This document shows positions 7,501 through 9,365 of a DNA stretch of 9,365 nucleotides, one piece after another; the stretch's first letter is position 1; every line of letters begins with the position of its first letter. The stretch is from JANXSD01 sp043758125 (GTDB lineage: Bacteria > Bacteroidota > Bacteroidia > AKYH767-A > OLB10): the NCBI GenBank assembly GCA_043758125.1, contig JAYVOC010000136.1:1-9365 (forward strand), read 5' to 3'. Below the pieces are notes generated by a model. That model made no database searches, was not told where the DNA came from, and was given only the letters and a program-made list of their open reading frames with translations. Position numbers and translations under genes: made by a program.

Positions 7501-8946
7501 CAAGTAGGAGGATCTACAAATTATGCAAACATCACCGGAATTAACTACAATGGTCATGCATCGGCGCCTTTGTATATTGAAGATCCATTTATTAATAGTA
7601 ACGAAACAGGAATAAATGTTTCTGGTGTTCCAGCCTCTGTGCATTGCGGGTCTGTTTCTTATAATACGTTTGCAGGATTTAAAATCAACAAGCGGGCAGC
7701 TCTTTTAATGGATGGCAATGTTGCTGCTAAAGGTGCTCAAGTTACGGCAGTCAATAATGGACTTACAATAAAACTACTTCAGGCAAATTATATTTACTTG
7801 AATAAAGGTTTTAATGATATATCACCACTAGCTCCCCAAACTCAAACAGTAATAGCAGGAGTGATATCGTCTAATGGTCCTATACCTATTATTACAAACA
7901 ATAACAGATGGAATAATTCCGCTAATTTTTCTACAAGTGATTATAATGTAGTTGATATGAATGGAACTAATATTCTAATTTCTGATAATGCTCCGCTTTC
8001 CTCAGGAATAACATGCGGACAAGCGATACCTCCTTGCACTGGACCACTATGTGATATATCCAAAGATGCTTTGTCTTATTGTCCTGAATGCCCAATTGTT
8101 AATTCTGAAGATTTTAATGAACCATTAAATGATGCGTCTAGGGAAATTTTAGCTCTCATGCAGAGCGACTCAATTAATAACTTTAGTAGGTCTGTTGAAC
8201 TATATTACCAGATTTTAATGAATAATTTTTCGACCACAGGAAACGAGCGCTTTATTTTGAACTTCGACTATTTTAAAATGATTGAGGCGCTGGCAAGTGC
8301 AATTGAATATGAACAAATTGATATAAGAGAAGGTGATTTACCAAGAGCTGTTAACGAAGTATTAGAGGTTCAAAATAAATTCATTGAAATTGCAACTAGC
8401 GGTAATGATTATTTTGACAAATTTCATTTTAATATAGAGAAGGCGCAAACTTATAGATTAGCAAATCGTCGACAATTAGCTTTAAATGTGCTTGCGCAAA
8501 TGACAAGTTGGACTCAAGATGATGATATGGAAATGCTGCAAAATTTTGAATGTATTATTAACAAAGAAAATGCGGTTTTAAATGGATCAGTATCTCTTTC
8601 ATCTATACCCGATGTTATGGAGGAATGCAGATTAGAAAATTCATCAAATCGACTAAGTCATTCGATTCAAAATTCTAAATCAGATACGTTAAATTCAGAT
8701 ATGAAAATACCAAGTTTCGATAACAATATTAAAATTGTTCAAACAAAAGCAGACGTTGTTATAAATAGCGAAATTCAAAATGGTGAATTTTCATTAATCA
8801 ATTCGATTGGAGAGGTAGTTTATTCAAATCACTTTAGTTATGAAACTGTTGTTAACACATCTGCTTTTAGAACTGGTTTATACATAGTAATAATAACTGA
8901 TTTAAAATCTAATTTAAAAACACATATGCGTTTATTATTAGATTAG
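4540..8946 (+). CDS. Large T9SS cargo: M6-like zinc metalloprotease with beta-helix domains
   Basis: The 1468-residue protein starts with a signal peptide (1-32, cleavage after SSA, before Gln33). Residues 79-355 look like an M6 (immune inhibitor A-like) metallopeptidase: a first strand DLKALIIFAGF (79-89), SRFYYEMSKGTFRLMGDV (146-163), PDYVIIIYRY (230-239), the zinc motif HELAH (297-301, Glu298 catalytic) with MPH to 308, and GWSVMTGGG (325-333) before ASSWERWISGW. Residues 356-690 form a beta-rich region typical after M6 domains. Residues 701-756 are seven 8-residue repeats; 790-1060 read as a parallel beta-helix (TIDNSTFEYGRYGI, TITNSIFRQNTFGIY). A Cys-rich link (1159-1184: Cys 1159, 1166, 1171, 1181, 1184) leads to a helical, TPR-like part (1195-1345), then a sorting domain (about 1395-1468: FSLINSIGEVVYS, FRTGLYIVIITD) that lacks the opening PNP motif. 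A secreted surface protease is the best reading; its substrate is unknown. It lies 47 bases after the propeller gene with no terminator between, so they may be co-transcribed. Confidence 0.82.
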   Translation: MKRNLTNRLIFLSGKILIYFSFNFIFCFLSSAQSSFLNGSTGVPLQECNYIPNFSVQNTCSSPGPIYSPNGQVFTPKGDLKALIIFAGFGQYDNNNSFSTWPVSSNTSVPSYLDPVTGSAPSLIFSNTSDFSTYAIPSNTTNKSISRFYYEMSKGTFRLMGDVFKDPATGIPVKININPSGAGSWGDCNKKVIQQIQTLYPTFNWAPYDSRKNWPNFQCDNSTSAPDNKPDYVIIIYRYSTSWVPQPTSNMLNFIGGSGGYSVLDGLSGINFNGYTFDGAGFTFCSPGEDPKPLFYHELAHELISMPHILGNNSTTGFHLYGMNGWSVMTGGGFKLNQCASSWERWISGWSELVTGPSAVNSDILNSASLTSNGEYILRDFATSGDAIRLKLPNTTDQYVWIENHQALSIFDHQPWAGQVASAGGEIIPDIDPGIYMYNEEMLDSRSNISTTFAYNENVVNGIRPINAQGNFDYSHSTVAPNRNWSDYWNNVLFTFNRGAENPISGINPWVSMLDDYPKPEQIAGSNDGMILRTHNYNGGQIENYSIIRESNGSSTNMLYANTGGRNSQSITNFNRRSDAFQVGDVLDLSSNPTIVSYPKFIDPPTDHLTPTLLSGISIRILSKDPNGDIHLKIGFNETDINRDVRWCGEISLTKIGTTYDVNVKTGKTLTLDKNGIPNRTRTAPFINPSVLDCQSSTVINLEPNSSMIVDNGSTLRLESNSILNVNSGAVLRIKRGSVLEMQPQSRINIENGGQVIIEGDQIADALLDYHPNAEIYIDGSTSVLDIQGKLKLEDNSNFTFGHNSIAHGYVRFGYTTNFPSDNIIAGANCSMTFIGTNRNRKVLLIDQETMYAPSALISFKVSTGTISLGSGSRWQANGLSTIISFSNSRITSSVVGINNQHRGITLFGQPNVTIDNSTFEYGRYGINALLTYGGAPLTITNSIFRQNTFGIYTTDKGLNLVGCHMYNNTYGWFANAMSFPSKMFSGQVGGSTNYANITGINYNGHASAPLYIEDPFINSNETGINVSGVPASVHCGSVSYNTFAGFKINKRAALLMDGNVAAKGAQVTAVNNGLTIKLLQANYIYLNKGFNDISPLAPQTQTVIAGVISSNGPIPIITNNNRWNNSANFSTSDYNVVDMNGTNILISDNAPLSSGITCGQAIPPCTGPLCDISKDALSYCPECPIVNSEDFNEPLNDASREILALMQSDSINNFSRSVELYYQILMNNFSTTGNERFILNFDYFKMIEALASAIEYEQIDIREGDLPRAVNEVLEVQNKFIEIATSGNDYFDKFHFNIEKAQTYRLANRRQLALNVLAQMTSWTQDDDMEMLQNFECIINKENAVLNGSVSLSSIPDVMEECRLENSSNRLSHSIQNSKSDTLNSDMKIPSFDNNIKIVQTKADVVINSEIQNGEFSLINSIGEVVYSNHFSYETVVNTSAFRTGLYIVIITDLKSNLKTHMRLLLD
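6640..6807 (+). repeat. Seven tandem 8-residue repeats inside the metalloprotease gene
   Basis: Residues 701-756 of the 1468-residue protein fall into seven consecutive octets, for example IVDNGSTL, RLESNSIL, NVNSGAVL and RIKRGSVL. Each has an aliphatic residue at position 2 and at position 8 and a small or polar turn near positions 5-6. This suits a narrow, ladder-like beta-structure leading into the broader beta-helix. The repeats are regular in protein but not identical in DNA, so they are old and kept by selection rather than freshly copied. Confidence 0.65.
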
Positions 8947-8954
8947 ATTAATTC

Positions 8955-8990
8955 TTAGAGGCAGTGAGATTTAAATCTCACTGCCTCTAA
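8955..8990. terminator. Perfect 36-base palindrome, rho-independent terminator
   Basis: TTAGAGGCAGTGAGATTT is followed at once by its exact reverse complement, AAATCTCACTGCCTCTAA. The RNA would fold into a stem of about 16 base pairs with a small TTAA loop and a G+C-rich lower half. It begins eight bases after the stop codon of the metalloprotease gene and is followed by the AT-rich run TTAATATTTAA. It is a strong end point for that transcript. Being symmetric, it may also stop transcripts coming from the right. Confidence 0.85.
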
Positions 8991-9365
8991 TTAATATTTA
9001 AGATGCATTGACTGAGAACCCTGAACAAAAATTGTTAATTCTTATCTTCGCGATTTACGACTGCAATTCTTTACAAATAGAACATTGCAAAGGTTTATTT
9101 ATTAATTTAATTACCTAACTATATATCTCTTTGAAGAATCTGATCTAAAGGTCTATCGACCATGTCATAGTGAAGATAAAATATCAATCCTAGACCATTT
9201 AATAATAACTAATGAAACGCATTTATCTTTTACTTGTGAGGGGCTTATGTGAATTTTGAATTTAAATAGTTAATCCTTAACAACAGACTGTTTCACTCTA
9301 TAAAAGTTGAAAACTTGTAATAAAAAGGGTATAAAAATCTGCAAGGAAAGTTGATATTTGTAAAT
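8991..9365. other. Intergenic stretch with no recognisable gene
   Basis: No reading frame here on either strand is both of useful length and recognisable. The only start with a signal-peptide look, ATG at 9212 (MKRIYLLLVRG), runs into a stop at 9257-9259 after 15 codons. It may be chance or the beginning of a decayed export gene. I saw no tRNA, no clear TAnnTTTG promoter and no repeat array. A gene may begin just past the right edge. Confidence 0.5.

Noticed and set aside
9115..9205. Minus-strand open stretch of about 29 codons
   Set aside because: No convincing start codon, no family resemblance that I can defend, and this length is expected by chance.
9212..9259. Short frame MKRIYLLLVRG... 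resembling the start of a signal peptide
   Set aside because: It stops after 15 codons and no continuation was found in another frame.

Overview
The window reads as AT-rich chromosomal DNA of a member of the Bacteroidota. Four separate coding stretches end in the C-terminal sorting domain used by the type IX secretion system (T9SS). Two genes open with typical signal peptides followed by Gln. Ribosome-binding sites are weak and A-rich, and the one convincing promoter has the Bacteroidota form (TTG, then TAnnTTTG). I cannot name the genus.

Left part (1-469): the 3' end of a T9SS cargo gene runs in from outside and stops at 206. About a dozen bases later, in another frame, lies a second and different sorting-domain tail (218-298) with no gene body. 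It is followed by a strong hairpin and short repeats.

Toxin-antitoxin part (470-2060, minus strand): a two-gene operon encodes a winged-helix antitoxin of the DUF6088/AbiEi type and a nucleotidyltransferase toxin of the AbiEii type. The genes overlap by 8 bases, and a promoter sits just upstream of the antitoxin. This is a type IV toxin-antitoxin / abortive-infection module, and it lies among gene fragments.

Scar part (2102-3056): a 5'-truncated T9SS cargo gene (DPNDK-type repeat domain plus sorting domain) is abutted at its stop codon by the decayed 3' end of an IS5-family transposase gene carrying one frameshift. With the orphan tail on the left, both sides of the toxin-antitoxin pair show recombination debris.

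Right part (3077-8990): two apparently intact, exported T9SS cargo genes follow in the same direction, 47 bases apart. The first is a 471-residue predicted beta-propeller. The second is a 1468-residue multidomain protein with an M6-like zinc metalloprotease domain, an 8-residue repeat ladder, a parallel beta-helix, a helical region and a divergent sorting domain. A perfect 36-base palindrome closes this unit as a terminator. The last 375 bases hold no gene that I can recognise.

No wholly new system can be proven from the sequence. The most unusual elements are the unusual zinc-site spacing and domain mix of the 1468-residue protein, and the mosaic of cargo-gene ends and an IS scar around the AbiE-type module.
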